From contig NC_045430.1 in assembly GCF_902635505.1 (NCBI RefSeq), positions 278,426,181-278,490,180 on the forward strand: a stretch of 64,000 nt of DNA. The letters run 5' to 3'. The notes under the pieces are model-generated. The model searched no databases, was not told where the DNA came from, and was given only the letters and a program-made list of their open reading frames with translations. Shown piece by piece: positions 10,137 to 22,019 of this stretch; positions within the stretch are counted from its first letter, which is position 1, and the number at the start of each line of letters is the position of its first letter. The position numbers and the translations under genes were made by a program. The DNA is from Sarcophilus harrisii (lineage: Eukaryota > Chordata > Mammalia > Dasyuromorphia > Dasyuridae).

Positions 10137-10499
10137 AAGATATATCTAAGAAGCTCCTCAGCAAAGGCTTGGAGACCGGATAGTGACTTTTGTCTCTGGT
10201 CACAGCAACCCCCAAAATTGTCTATAAGGGAGCAAATCTCCATCAGGAGAGGTCATGGCCACAGTATTGAAATTCTAGATCCTTACGAGCTTTATCTCTC
10301 ACCATAACTTTTTCATTGGATATAATTTCTTTTTGCTTTGGGTTTTGTCCACAGATGTCTTAAATAAGTGGAGAGAGTCAGTCCCATGTTGCCCACCGGG
10401 GCATTCATTACTTGGCTTTAGGAACTCCAAAGTCCTTATCCCGAATCCTGGCTCTCCATGTTCATGGAGAAATGACTAGACATAGAGATGACTGTAGTA
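10137..10499. other. unassigned sequence beside L1
   Basis: GC is a little higher than in the surroundings and no SINE or LINE is recognised. An open frame of 77 codons runs on the minus strand (10,243 to 10,010), partly within the L1. I do not recognise its product. It may be a decayed repeat of unknown kind or unique DNA. Confidence 0.3.
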
Positions 10500-10551
10500 G
10501 TAGTTAGAACATTAAATCTGCTGGTGGGGAGACTAGAGTGCAAATCCTTTC

Positions 10552-10582
<31 letters not shown>

Positions 10583-10765
10583 GTGCAAATCCAGCTATTT
10601 GAGTTGTGGGATGCTGGGAAATAACTTAACCCCTCTATGGCTGTTTCCTCATATATAAAATGAGGCATAATAATAACATCTACTTCAAAAGGTTGTTTTG
10701 AAGATCAAATAAAGTAAAATTTTTAAAGTGCCTTAAAAATCATAAAGTTGTAAATAAATTCCATT
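10500..10765 (+). mobile_element. MIR-like SINE, interrupted
   Basis: Sense core 'agtgcaaatcc|agctatttgagttgtgggatgctgggaaataacttaacccc', then 'tcctcatatataaaatgagg' and 'tacttcaaaaggttgttttgaagatcaaataaag'. The head and core are separated by the poly(T) insertion at 10,548-10,579. Confidence 0.88.
10548..10579 (-). mobile_element. poly(A)-only retroinsertion
   Basis: A run of 32 bases, all T except one C near its left end, lies between two perfect copies of agagtgcaaatcc (10,535-10,547 and 10,580-10,592). Removing the run and one copy restores a continuous SINE. This is the structure expected when L1 machinery copied only a poly(A) tail into the minus strand, with the 13-bp copies as target-site duplication. 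Confidence 0.9.
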
Positions 10766-11139
10766 CTTATTAAAAATAATTTTTATTTTTTTAAATTAAA
10801 TTGGGTTGAAATTTTACTAACCTATTAATAAATAAACTGGGATATAGTGTGGATATAATTTTTCCTAGAATTTTTCAAGGTTAATTATACTCAGAACTCT
10901 TTCATGTCCAGGCTCAAAGAGTTAAGAATTCAGTGTCAATGTTGCAAGCAAGAAGTCTCCAAGAGAGCATCCTGGGTATCTGTGCTTGTCTTTGTGCCAT
11001 TTAATACATTTGGAAATGGCTTGAATAAAAGTCACAAAGATCATGGTCATAAAACATGCAAAACCAGAAAGCTGGTGGATCTAGTTAACAAATCAAATGA
11101 CAGAATCAGGATTGAAAAGGATTTCACCAGGCTAGAGTG

Positions 11140-11345
11140 TTAAGTTGAATCTCCAAAATGGGGATACTAATATAATACTTACGATGTAGAATTTTGAGGA
11201 TCAATAAGACGATATTCATAAAGTGTTTTGCAAAACTAAAGTACAGTATAAATGTTCACTATCATTTTTATATTATTCTTGTTATCATGACTATTCTTTT
11301 TCTTTATGTATTGAATTAGATGACTCCTGAGGTCTCTCCTAAGCC
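11140..11345 (+). mobile_element. MIR-like SINE 3' parts
   Basis: 'ctccaaaatggggatactaatataatacttacg' and 'gaggatcaataagacgatattcataaagtgttttgc' form the sense 3' half of a MIR-type SINE to about 11,270. A second scrap, 'aattagatgactcctgaggtctctcctaagcc', lies at 11,310-11,345. Confidence 0.75.
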
Positions 11346-12954
11346 TTTCATTGGGGGATTTTTTGAAATCTCATTTTGCTGAAGTTCCCCAAACTATTTC
11401 TGGGCTAGACACAAAGAGGATTGTGTTTCAGAGCTCCATTATGGAGAGGATACATGTCATTATCATGGGTCATCCTATGGTTTCTTGTCAACACCCTGTA
11501 AAGAGGCACCATAAGTATATCAGCTCTCCCCTGCTTTCTCTGCCACGAATGCACCCTAACACCTCATCCACTTCCCCAATACTAATCTCTCTTCTTCCTG
11601 AAGATAAGTACCACTTTGCTGTGACATTACCACTTAGATCCACATTACCCAACTGTCCTTTCTTATCCCAGCCCTCTACAACATTTTCCCTAGATACCAG
11701 ATTCCTAGCTATAGCTCTGGGAATGAGAATGACCATGAATAAGACAGATAATAGTTGAATATATAACAATACGATCTAATGTAATATTATAGGACATGAC
11801 ATGAGTACTATAAGACAATGTAATATGATATTCCAGCTTTAGTGGCTACTACATAATACAAAATAACTATGGGCAAGAAGTCCAGTCAGGAGCTCAGAAA
11901 CCTTGCCTTGGACTAAGAGAGAACTCAACATAATATTATAAGGGGCCTTTTCCTCCTTTATGTTGGCATTTGAGCTGGATAATCCCAGGACACCTTCAAA
12001 TTAGATCATCTGGGCTCCATGATCTTATTCTGATGTCTGACATGTTCTCTGGAGCTAGGAGTTCCCAATTCAAATGTCAAATTGGACACAGACTGTAAAT
12101 ATTGTAATTAGGAAAAAACAACATTCTATGTAAACTGTGGTGTCTGTTTTTAGGAGAAGCATCTGGTGAGTGTTTTAATTTGGAGATAATCTGCATATTT
12201 CTTGGACCCATGGGGGTGAGAAAAAGGATCTCTGAGACTTGAGGCATCCCAACTGCTCTCATGGCCCCCATTTTAGGAGTAGAACAGTTTTATGAGGAGA
12301 ATCTTCTGGCACTGTGCTGCATTGGAAGATGAGTGATGACCCAATGATGGCCATCATCATGACACTTCTCAAAAGGATGTGTGAGCTCATCAATTGGAGA
12401 ATTTCTTACAGATGAGGCAAATTGAAATTCACCCATGGCTGCCTATCTAGGGAAACTTTTGTCCACATTCTCCCAGATTCCTCAATGGAACTTCTGTAAC
12501 TGTTCTCTGGACCTGCCTTCCCATTTTCTCCAATCTTAGGGGTAGGAAAAAGCACTTTGTTTATCTCTTATTACACGATTTTGCTTAATCACCAGCAATC
12601 TTAACTTTCAACTATACATTTCTCTAATGGCATCCTTTTCTCTTTGTTTCTTCTTTAGAACTTCTCATTGATTCCCTATTGCAGAACATCCACATCACCC
12701 TTCCTCTCTCCATTTTCCTCTGTGGGATGTTTGTCTTTCATCTTCAAGACAAAGGTGTTTATTATATCATGACACAGTCCAACACTGGTATTGTTAGAGC
12801 TGAAAAGATGAGCAATAATAAAGTTTTATGATTCTCCAAAAGAATTCTGCTATCTTGTCATCCTGCTCCCCAATCAAACCCAGATCATTGGCGATATCTC
12901 TTCTATCTCTCATATCACCAGGTACAGGGAATCTTTCCACAACTAATATTCTGC
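11346..12954. other. long unique stretch
   Basis: No clear repeat over 1.6 kb. Overlapping frames at 11,351-11,758 (plus) and 11,488-11,769 (minus) show no known domain. Text near 12,300-12,420 (gatgatggccatcatcatgac) and 12,600-12,760 reads as ordinary single-copy DNA. Confidence 0.4.
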
Positions 12955-13075
12955 ACTAGAACAACAACACTGATGATAAGGATAACAACAAATAGCTATA
13001 ATAACTCCCAGCTTACACTTCTCTATCGATTTAGAATTTGCAAAGTATTTTTCCATTATAAGATTGGTATAGGAG
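12955..13075 (-). mobile_element. MIR-like SINE 3' end, antisense
   Basis: 'aataactcccagcttacacttctctatcgatttagaatttgcaaagtattttt' is the antisense 3' block of the marsupial MIR variant (agcatttatatagcac...gtttgcaaagtgctt). Confidence 0.7.
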
Positions 13076-13077
13076 AG

Positions 13078-13155
13078 AGGATATATCTATATCTATATTT
13101 ATATCTATAATATCTATATCTATAGATATAGATATCTAAATATGTATATATTATT
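13078..13155. repeat. (TATCTA)n with 26-bp perfect palindrome
   Basis: Diverged TATCTA hexamers. Bases 13,110-13,135 form a perfect 26-bp palindrome centred between 13,122 and 13,123. Confidence 0.85.
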
Positions 13156-14278
13156 CCTCATTGCATTTGAGGAAAAATTCAAGTTGCCAAAAACTTTGAG
13201 GTGAAAAAAGACAGTGGTTGTTGATAGACAAGGACTACAAGGGGAAATTGTGAAAATAGCAGACTTTTGATTCATCTTCCCTCAGTACTTGAAGACATGG
13301 ATACAAGCCCAAATTTTCTTTCCAAGATATGTTCACACCTGACAAATATATGCCAAACAGCATATTACCACTTCATGTGGGTGGCACAGAGTAGTGAGAT
13401 TTATTTATTCTCTGGTCTCTCATCCTTATATAACAATATTTTTAAAAAAACACAAACCAACAAAAACCAACCAGAACTTTAAATGGATCTGACAATAGTT
13501 GCAATATTTTGCAGCATTAGGCCAAATCAATGATATTCATATCCCATGTGTAGGTAAAGCAACTGTGTGAAACATGGATGGTGGGTGAGTGAGATGAGAT
13601 CACAACAATGACAACTCTGGTCTAGAGTTGACCTTTCTGTCCCTGTTCTTAGATGAATGAGGATCTCCAAGAAATAGCCAACAATCTCCAACACAGAGAT
13701 TTTGGCAAAAGAGAAAATGTTTCCATTTTGACAAATAAAAGGAGATTCACAATATTCAAAACTATTAAGGAAGAGATAATGGTGTATACTTTTGTCACAT
13801 ACACTCATCCAGACATCTCCTGCACCCTCATTTTTCATTTAAAATCTCAAAATAAAAATAAATTTAGAAATTTGTACATGGGAAGGAAGTTGCCAGGACT
13901 TTTAAGTCTGCCTCATGACAAAAAGTTTGTTTATTTTAGAAAATAAATTTTTGATGCCTTTTTTTGTGGGGGGGCGGAAATTATAATCAGGTATGGAAAT
14001 GTTTCTCTCCCATTTCCTGTCTCCCATAGAAACCGAACCTTCCATGATAACAAAGGAAAACAATTAGGCAAGAACAACTGCTTTGTGATAACATCCTGCA
14101 ATGGGTATCCCATTCTGCTGTCTTGTTCTCCATCAAGAAGATGGATTTGTCTCATTATAGCTTTCCTAGGATCATTATGGATTTTGATATTAGACCTTTC
14201 TCTCTTTGATTTCTTTGTGGGCATATGGTCAATAAATGGATAGATATGTCAAAGACTACCATGAAAAGTGCATTAATA
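13156..14278. other. unique sequence
   Basis: No repeat recognised. Overlapping frames at 13,527-13,838 (minus) and 13,653-13,946 (plus) lack family features. A G-run lies near 13,967-13,976. Confidence 0.4.
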
Positions 14279-14415
14279 GGTTAATCAGTCTGTCAACAAG
14301 AAATTATTAAATGCTTACTACGTGTCAGGCATTGGACAAGGTACTAGAGATAGGATGAAAGACTAAAACATGGTCCCTGACTTCAAGGAGCTGACATTCT
14401 AATGGTTATATAACA
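14279..14415 (+). mobile_element. family A repeat fragment
   Basis: 'attaaatgcttactacgtgtcaggcattggac' and 'tggtccctgacttcaaggagctgacattctaatgg' are well preserved parts of the family A 5' region. Confidence 0.85.
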
Positions 14416-14835
14416 TCAATATAGATCCAGATAAATATATACACATATATGTATACATGTGTATGTGTATATGCATGTGTGTATGTACACATAAATTTAT
14501 TGCATATAAGAAAATATTTTATATTAACATAAATATTCATATAGCATAACATATATTCATATATGTGTATATAATGTATATATAAATATGTTTATATACT
14601 CTATGTTATATATAAGCTATTCACTATGTATAATATATATACACTATATATACTATGTAGTATAGAAACATTATATACTATATAGGGTACTCATGTATAT
14701 ATAATGCCATGCTACATATTGTTCATCTATGTGTATATATAAAATATTTGCATATATACATATAAATATATAAATTATAAAATACTGTAATGTAATATAT
14801 ATGTGTATATGTATGTGCACATACATGTATATTGG
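14415..14835. repeat. AT-rich (TATATG/CATATA) tract
   Basis: Over 400 bases of alternating purine-pyrimidine AT-rich words (acatatatgtatacatgtgtatg and similar). It follows directly on the family A fragment and probably expanded from its 3' end. Confidence 0.9.
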
Positions 14836-15230
14836 TGTAATTGAGAAGTAATAGGAAAGGGAGGGTTCTAGCTATGTTAGTGAGGGGAGCACTGCTAGAG
14901 CAAGAGGGGCTGGAGATGAATGTACAAGGAATTCTTCTAAAGGGCCACCTAGGAACATTGGTACTCCATTGGGTACATGGTTGCTTTGAGTTACACTAGT
15001 GGGAATTGTTCACTTTTCTCCCAGTGGAACCAACTTACCCTGAGGAAAACAAAACAAAACAAAAAAATCATTGTTTTCATATTGAGGATCACAGAATCTC
15101 AGAATCTTTTAGCTCTAAGGGGCTTGAGAAGCATGTAATTTGATGTAGACATGACTATGAATCCCTTCCTCAATGTATCTGACAAACACCCTCCAACTTC
15201 TCAGAACTGAGTGAGTGTCTGGCAGCTGTC
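14836..15230. other. unique sequence with a SINE scrap
   Basis: Mostly single-copy. 'gatcacagaatctcagaatcttttagctctaagggg' at about 15,085-15,122 resembles the 'agagctggaagggacc' block of MIR-related SINEs, too short to be sure. Confidence 0.4.
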
Positions 15231-15645
<415 letters not shown>

Positions 15646-16324
15646 GAGCAATCAGTTGGAAATGAAGGAGATGAGCACTTCAGACTTCAGTCTTGGATCA
15701 AGGAGGATCCTGTGAATTTTTCCCACCTTTGCAGTGATGTCTCAGCAGCATCCCTGCTAAAGCTGGTAGCAGTGTCTACTTCAAGAGACAGGTTGGATAC
15801 AGCTTCACAGTTGCACAAAGAGATCAGCAAAGATACATTAGGCCTAAGAAGAACTATTTGAACAGTTCACAAAAGAGAGAAAATGCCTTCTAACAGCTAG
15901 GAGTAACAGCCACTGCTAACAGGCCTTTGCCACGTGTGCCCATTAAGAATGAATTTGTGGGGAGGTGGGGAGAGTATGTCCCCCATTGTTGTCAGGGATG
16001 CTTTGCAACATCTGTTCTTACTGCAGTTTCTCACTCTTCTCTTCAAAAAACTAACAGAGCCTGATTGTTTAATTTAGAATCCAAACATAATCATGCTGGA
16101 AAGCACAATGATGAGGATTGTGAACTATAGCTTTAGAAGGATAATCCCCTAATTTCTCATAGAACTCATAGTGAAAATGAGCAGAGTAAGGCTCCAGGAA
16201 CCTGGTGGTCAGTGAAAGTGGGTCCTTGGGATAATTGCTTCTGAATTGTGATATAAAAGAAAAAAAAATAAATTTAACCCAATGAATATCCTCAGCAGCA
16301 TCTTTTCTGCTTGGTATATAGCTT
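15646..16324. other. unique sequence
   Basis: No repeat recognised apart from an A-run near 16,260. No coding frame of note. Confidence 0.4.
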
Positions 16325-16445
16325 GTATCATTTTAAGGACAGAATGATCTAGGTTCAAGTCCCACCTGAAAACATATTGGCTAGGTTAACCTGGGCCAGC
16401 CATTTAAACATTCAGTGCTCCCAAGTAACTCCCTAAGATTTTTAA
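16325..16445 (+). mobile_element. tRNA-headed core-SINE
   Basis: 'aggacagaatgatctaggttcaagtccc' carries an intact-looking B box (ggttcaagtcc), followed by 'ctgggccagccatttaaac'. Confidence 0.8.
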
Positions 16446-16449
16446 TTGC

Positions 16450-16585
16450 ATTTTTAAGGCAATTGGGATTAAGATGCCCAGGATCATGTACATAGGAAGT
16501 ATTAAGTATCTGCGACTGGATTTGAACTCAAGTCCTCACTCCAGGGACAATATTCTTTCCATTTTGTCATCTAGCTGCCCAGATC
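16450..16585 (-). mobile_element. core-SINE, antisense
   Basis: 'ttaagatgcccaggatcatg', 'gactggatttgaactcaagtcctcactcc', 'attttgtcatctagctgccc' are core to head in reverse. It lies tail to tail with the preceding SINE. Confidence 0.85.
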
Positions 16586-16604
16586 TCTAAGACTAAACTA
16601 GGGG

Positions 16605-16845
16605 AGCTCAACAGAGTATTAAGCCTCAAAAAAAATATTGAGTTCAAATTTGACTTAAGAGCTTAGCTGTGGTACCCCAAGCAAGTCACTTAAGTTCAGT
16701 CCTCTCACCTGTAAAATTAAGTACATTACGTGCAACTACTTTTAAAGGTTGGGGTAATGATCAAATGAAATAATATTTGTAAAAGTGTTCAGCACAGTGC
16801 CTGACTTATTAGAGGAGCTACAAATACTTATTGCTTTCCCTTCCT
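16605..16845 (+). mobile_element. MIR-like SINE, nearly complete
   Basis: 'gagttcaaatttgacttaag', 'agcaagtcacttaagttcag', 'tctcacctgtaaaattaag' and the 3' end 'agtgttcagcacagtgcctgac' occur in order. Confidence 0.85.
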
Positions 16846-16904
16846 CCCTTCCTAAATTGTTCAGCTGAATTGTCAAATAGGCCAGGGAGTGTAATAAAGG
16901 AAGG

Positions 16905-17040
16905 TATAAACAAATATTTATTAAGTGCCTGTTAAGTGTCAGACACTCCCGCTGGGTGCCAGGGTTATAAACACAAAAAATAATCTCTGTCCTTGAGTAG
17001 TTTACATTCTAATATGAAGATAAAGTGCATAAGAGGAGTG
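16905..17040 (+). mobile_element. family A repeat fragment
   Basis: 'aaatatttattaagtgcctgttaagtgtcagac' then 'tctgtccttgagtagtttacattctaatatg'. Confidence 0.8.
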
Positions 17041-17579
17041 GAATACGGGGTTTAGGTTTGGTTAAACAAAGAGATAACAGTGCTGGTGGATGGATGGATG
17101 AATGAATGCCACGGATGTTTTAGGTCAACTAAATAAAGTGGGTTAGGTCAAGTTCATACTCACCATTGATCAGAAAAGCTCAGTCCCTGGACAAATTGTC
17201 CATTGCTCAAGAGATTATTAACTGGTTCCATTTGTTTATATCTGTTAAGGTTTGGGGTTTGAGGTTCTAATTTTTTTGGATTTCTGTAATAGTATATTTT
17301 TAGTAACCAGAATCACAACAGAAAAGACAAAGCAAGTTGGACTCTGAAACTATGACACATATTTACTTAAACTTCTTATCCCTAAGAGCCAAGTCACTAA
17401 AAGCCCCTGTAATACCTCCAGGACAGGTCAAGGTAGTGGGTATCATATTTTCTTAAATATAGGGGTTCTCCCCCTTTATCGCCAGATAAATGTTGTCCAT
17501 GTCTTTCTCTTATGACCTTTATCCTTTATCCTTATGACAGGTGGCCCATCTCAAAGTTCTTTTGGCACCAAAAGTCTTT
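17041..17579. other. unique sequence
   Basis: No repeat recognised beyond a short TGGATGGATGAATGAATG run at about 17,088-17,107. Confidence 0.4.
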
Positions 17580-17705
17580 CCAGTACATTGGAAGTTTTTT
17601 GAGGGTAGGGACTGATTTTATTTATACATTTGAATCCCCAGTGCACCCTAGCACCCAGAACCTAATACCAAGTTAATATTTAATATCCATGCACTGAATT
17701 GAATA
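17580..17705 (+). mobile_element. L2 3' end
   Basis: 'tttttgagggtagggactgattttatttatacatttgaatccccagtgcac' followed by 'tgcactgaattgaa' matches the L2 3' end (ttgagggcagggactgt...tatccccagc). Confidence 0.8.
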
Positions 17706-17944
17706 ATTTATATTTCTAAGTTTGTTTTATTTCATACTGGAAGAAATATACCCTTACCCAGGAATTTAGAAGGTAGAAAACAATAATTTTCTCACTGTGG
17801 TCATAGTAGATATTTTCAGAAATTGAAGGAGTTCATGATACATGAGTATTTTCACATGAAAACCATCATCATCTACATGATTCTGCCCAGTGTTCTTGCA
17901 GGTATATTTGAATTGGAATTTTTATTGAATTAAAGGCTAAGTGG

Positions 17945-19085
17945 GAGTTCCAGGGAAAGAGCCAAGATGGTGGAGTGAAGCCAGGAAGCTGCTTGAGCTT
18001 TTCCAGTTTCCCTTAAAAACCATGAACAGAGTCTGATGGAATGAAACTGATCTTCAGTTCAAGATAGCTTGGAAGGATTTCAAGAAAGTTCATTTTCACT
18101 GAAATGAAAGGCGTCTTCAGCCCAGCTCAGATGGTATCTGGTAAATCCAATGAGAGGATCTTAATCATAGCAGATTAGCAATTCTAACTCTCTTGGCTCA
18201 GTAGCAAAACAGATCAGTGGGGCAGCCTGTAGTTCCAGCAAGAAGGAAAATTGCCAGTTCAGAAAACCAGGGTGTTGCCTGGAGAGAGTAGGTAGAGATA
18301 CCCTCTGCTATGAGCAAGATACGAAACACAAGGAACTCCTATGCTCAAAGCCCAGGCTCAGAGTGGCACAAGAAGTTTGAGACAACAGCCCCTCTACCCT
18401 GGGAACAAAGCTCAACCATAAAAATTACAAATAGGAAATGAAGGAAGGAAGAAAGGAAAGCAGGGAAGGAGGGAGGGAGGAAGGAAAGAAGGAAGGAAGG
18501 AAGGAAGGAAGGAAGGAAGGAAGGAAGGAAGGAAGGAAGGAAGGAAGGAAGGAAGGAAGGAAGAAAGGAATGAGAAAGGGAGGAGGGGAGGGAAGAGAAG
18601 AAGGGAGGGAGGGAGAAGAGAGGGAGGGAGGGAAATGATGGAGGGAGCAAGGGAGGGAAGGAAGGAAGGAAAAAGTGAGCAAGAAACAAAAGAATGGTAA
18701 CCATACAAAGGGACTATGGTGATAGGAAAGACCAAAACATCATCTCATATGAGGGCAAAGTGTCTACATGAGAAATCCCAAAGAACAATATGAACTGGTT
18801 TCAAGTCTAAAGAAGCTTCTTGAAAAAGTTCATAAAAGATTTTAAAAGGCAAATAAGAGAGGTAGAAGAAAAACTGGGGAAAGAAATGAGAGGTAGGCAA
18901 AAGAGAGTCAACAGGGAAGGAAAGTAGAAGTAGAAAAGGAAAACAAGTCCTTAAAAATACACTTGATCAAATGCAAAAATATCTACTGACGAAATGAATT
19001 CCTTAAGAAACACAATTGACCAAATGTAAAAAACAAACAGACACAAAAACAAAAAAATAAAACACTGAAGATTGAAGAAAACAAC
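17945..19085 (+). mobile_element. L1 5' UTR and ORF1 start, interrupted
   Basis: Begins 'gggagttccagggaaagagccaagatggtggagtgaagcc', the conserved 5' start of marsupial L1. After the GGAA array it continues with ORF1-region text ('gatcaaatgcaaaaatatc', 'acacaattgaccaaatg') that encodes a decayed coiled coil. ORF2 and the 3' end are absent. Heavily diverged. Confidence 0.85.
18438..18672. repeat. (GGAA)n microsatellite inside L1
   Basis: About 25 uninterrupted GGAA units (near 18,488-18,563) flanked by GGGA/GAAA variants. It splits the L1 5' UTR. Long open frames on both strands are artefacts. Confidence 0.95.
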
Positions 19086-19477
19086 ACCTTGAATTAATGG
19101 CTTAAGTCACTGTTTCACTTGAACTTCCATGGTTTACCAACTTTTAAAAACATAGTACTGAGTAGCAGAATCACAGTCAGGAGTAAACCAGTGATCCTAC
19201 AAATTTTTCTTTCACAGTAGTTTAAGCATTTGGTGAAATCTAGTGGCTCTTCTCCATTTTTTTTTCATGCCCGAGATACCAAATGTCTGGTGTGTTATAA
19301 GGGATAAATTTGGAGTTAATGAAAAACACATTGTGGTATCCTTATTTTTATTGGTAGTTAAAAAAAGACTCCTAAAATATCTTTGATTGTAATACCTTGG
19401 ATGTAAGCTAATATAGTGGAATGGAGGGTTCAAACTAAAGTTATTCCCTTCCAAATGACTTCTCATTCTCAAAAATC
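19086..19477. other. unassigned spacer between L1 pieces
   Basis: No L1 match recognised. The 86-codon minus frame at 19,212-19,472 has no known features. Confidence 0.35.
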
Positions 19478-21235
19478 AAGTTCTGGAGCTGCATAGCCAA
19501 TAAAAGGTTGGAGTAAAACATTTTCCAGTACAAGACAAGTTACGAAGTTGGAGCAGAGTGTTGGCTGAGAGAACAATGCAGCAACAACACCAGTTGTGGA
19601 CTTTGAAGGCCATGGGTAACAGCAGCAGAAGTCATAGCAATGGGACCAATCTCACTTCTCAGAGAGAGATAGAATCAAAAGAGATTACAGGGGACCACTC
19701 TGGAAGTATTAGGCACAGAACAAATGACGTTTGGGAACTTCGTTGCCCATACTCAGTTCCAGGACTCAGCTCCAGTGTGGAGAAAAGTTCTTGAGGTCAA
19801 AGGAATAGTGACCTTATTCATAGTTCCAGGGAAGAGAGGATCACTAGAGCTGGGTGATGACCAGAGTCCATATCAGGAGAGTAGTAGACACAATTTCTCT
19901 CTGGATCACACAATCTTGAAGTCACTAAAAACTTAAAAGAATTCCAAAACTAGCTGTGAAAAAAAAACACATACACACTCTCTCTCTGTTTCTCTGCCTT
20001 TGTCTCTCTACATCTTTGTCTCTGTCTGTCTCTGTTTCTTTTTATGTCTTTAGTTCTCTGTCTTTGTCTCTCTGACATTTTCTCTGCCTCTGTCTCTCTC
20101 TCTCTTACATAAACATGAACACATATACAACCACACATCCCACCAGGTGAGTGCAGCCCAAAAGTCAAGAGAGAGGCTGAAAAAAATCAAAAGAACAACA
20201 TCAACAAAAAGAGAGATGCTGACCATAAAAATCTATTATGGTAACTCAAAGGACATAAGTTCAAAAGAAGATAATTGCATGAATACATCTATAATCATAA
20301 TCTTAGAGTATTGCATAGAAGCCCAACAACAGTTTCTAGAAGAGAGAGAGTTAAAAAGGAAGACAAATTATTTTTTTAATAAATGAAAAACTAGGAAAAA
20401 AACAAGGTTGATGCAAGGAAATTATGAAAAGATTATTAACAACTTGATAAAAGAACATAAAATTAATGAAGAAAATAATACCTTAAAACCAGAATTGGCC
20501 AAATGATAAAATAAGTATAAAATCTCACTCAAGAAAATATTTCCATAAACAATAACATTGGGCAAAGGAAATCTAATGACTCCATGAGACATCCAGAAAC
20601 AATAAAACAAAGTTGAAAAAACTGAAAAAAAATAGAAGAAAATGTGAAGAATGTAATTGGAAAAGCAACTGACTTAGAAAATACACTAAGGAAAATAATT
20701 TAACAATAATTAGACAAACTGAGAGCAGTGATCAGAGAAACAGATCATATTTTAAGAAATTGTGAGGACAAATTGCTTAAATATCTTTGAACAAGAGGGC
20801 AAAATAGAAATGGGAAAAAATTCACCAATCAATTCCTGGAGATCCCAAAATAAAAAGTCTCAGGAATATTATACTCAAATTCTAGAGCTCCTAGTTAAAA
20901 AAATATTGCAAACATGAAAGAAAAATATATCAAATACCATGAAAATATAGTCAGGATCACACAAGATTTAACAGTTAAAACATTTGAGGACTTGGAATAT
21001 GATATTTCAGAAGACAAAGGAGCTAGGAATACAATAAAAAATAACCTACCCAGAAAAACTGATATTTAATGAAATAAAGAACTTCAAAGATTTACTAATT
21101 CAATGTCCAGAGCTACATAGAAAATTTGACATTCAAAAACAAAACTCAAGAAACATGAAAAGGTAAAATTTAAAATTAATCGTAAGGGACTTAGTAATAT
21201 AAAATTGTTATGCAAAGATAATACATATAGTACAT
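19478..21235 (+). mobile_element. old L1: 5' UTR through ORF1
   Basis: Starts in an L1 5' UTR ('ttctggagctgcatagcc...acattttccagtacaagac'), contains a (TCTCTG)n-type run at 19,977-20,105, then ORF1. The ORF1 C-terminal part is recognisable at about 20,850-21,165 ('gatcacacaagatttaacag', 'aaatttgacattcaaaaac', 'caagaaacatgaaaagg'). Numerous stops and frame changes show it is long dead. ORF2 does not follow; the 3' neighbour is a different L1 tail. Confidence 0.85.
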
Positions 21236-21860
21236 TTTATTTTTTTTTAATTTTTAAAATTCATTTTCAAAGTTTTGAGTTCTAAATTTTCTCTCCTTCT
21301 TACCCTCCTTCATTCTCTGAGGTGAGCAATATAATATCAGTTCTACATATAAAGGCATACGCAGTGTGTTCATATTAGTTATATTGCAAAAAAAAAAAAA
21401 AGCATGGAACATAAAGAGAATGAAAAAGTATGCTTTGTTCTGCTCTCAGAGCTCTCCAGATCTATCCCTGGAGATGAATAACATTTTTCATCTTCCATCT
21501 TATGGCAGATCTTTTTTATGATGGCAAAGAATTAAAATGGAGGAGCTACTCAATCAATTGGGGAATGACTGAACATGTTATAATGTATGATTATAAAGAA
21601 GTACTCTTGTCCTAAAAATGATGAAAAGTATACTTTCAGAAAAAAAAAAGCTTGGAAAGTCTATTAGGAATGCAAAACGAAGTAAGCAGAACCAGGAGAA
21701 CATTGAGCAGAGTAGCAGCAATATTATTATTATGATGAACTATGAAAGCTTTGGCTGTTCTGATCAAGTCCATGATGCAAGACTTCCAAAAGACTCAGGC
21801 TGAAAAGTACCATCATCTCTAGAGAGAAAAATGATGAACTCTGAGTGTGGATTGAAGCTT
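21236..21860 (-). mobile_element. second L1 with 5' inversion
   Basis: From about 21,236 to 21,507 the plus strand shows an antisense L1 3' UTR ('caaagttttgagttctaaattttctctcc'). From about 21,508 to 21,860 it shows sense ORF2 C-terminal DNA ('caattggggaatgactgaac', 'gtaagcagaaccaggagaac'). Opposite orientation of adjoining L1 parts again points to twin priming. No clean target duplication was seen. Confidence 0.8.
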
Positions 21861-21990
21861 CATCAATCAACAAAGATGCATTAGGTAGTTATTATGAGCC
21901 AGGCACTGTACTCTACTATCTAAGATCATAGTAGTCTAAAGGTAATTATGCAAAACATATAGAGGTGAAGTGATTTTCCCAATCTTGAAA
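21860..21990 (+). mobile_element. family A / MIR fragment
   Basis: 'ggtagttattatgagccaggcactgtactc' then 'gaggtgaagtgattttcccaatcttg'; short and diverged. Confidence 0.6.
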
Positions 21991-22019
21991 TTGTTCGGTA
22001 TGTGAGACAATATTTTGGT

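Noticed and set aside
9483-10307. 274-codon plus frame, the longest in the window
   Set aside because: It is the L1 ORF2 C-terminus running by chance into flanking DNA past the right target duplication; it lacks the ORF2 N-terminal domains and a promoter.
10137-10499. Possible endogenous retrovirus remnant
   Set aside because: No paired LTRs, primer-binding site, or recognisable gag, pol or env domain; left as unassigned. No other stretch of the window supports an ERV either.
16325-16360. Good B box (ggttcaagtcc) suggesting a tRNA
   Set aside because: Same reason: SINE head followed by the SINE core.
18345-18735. Pro/Ser/Phe/Leu-rich minus frames
   Set aside because: Translation of the GGAA array in all frames.
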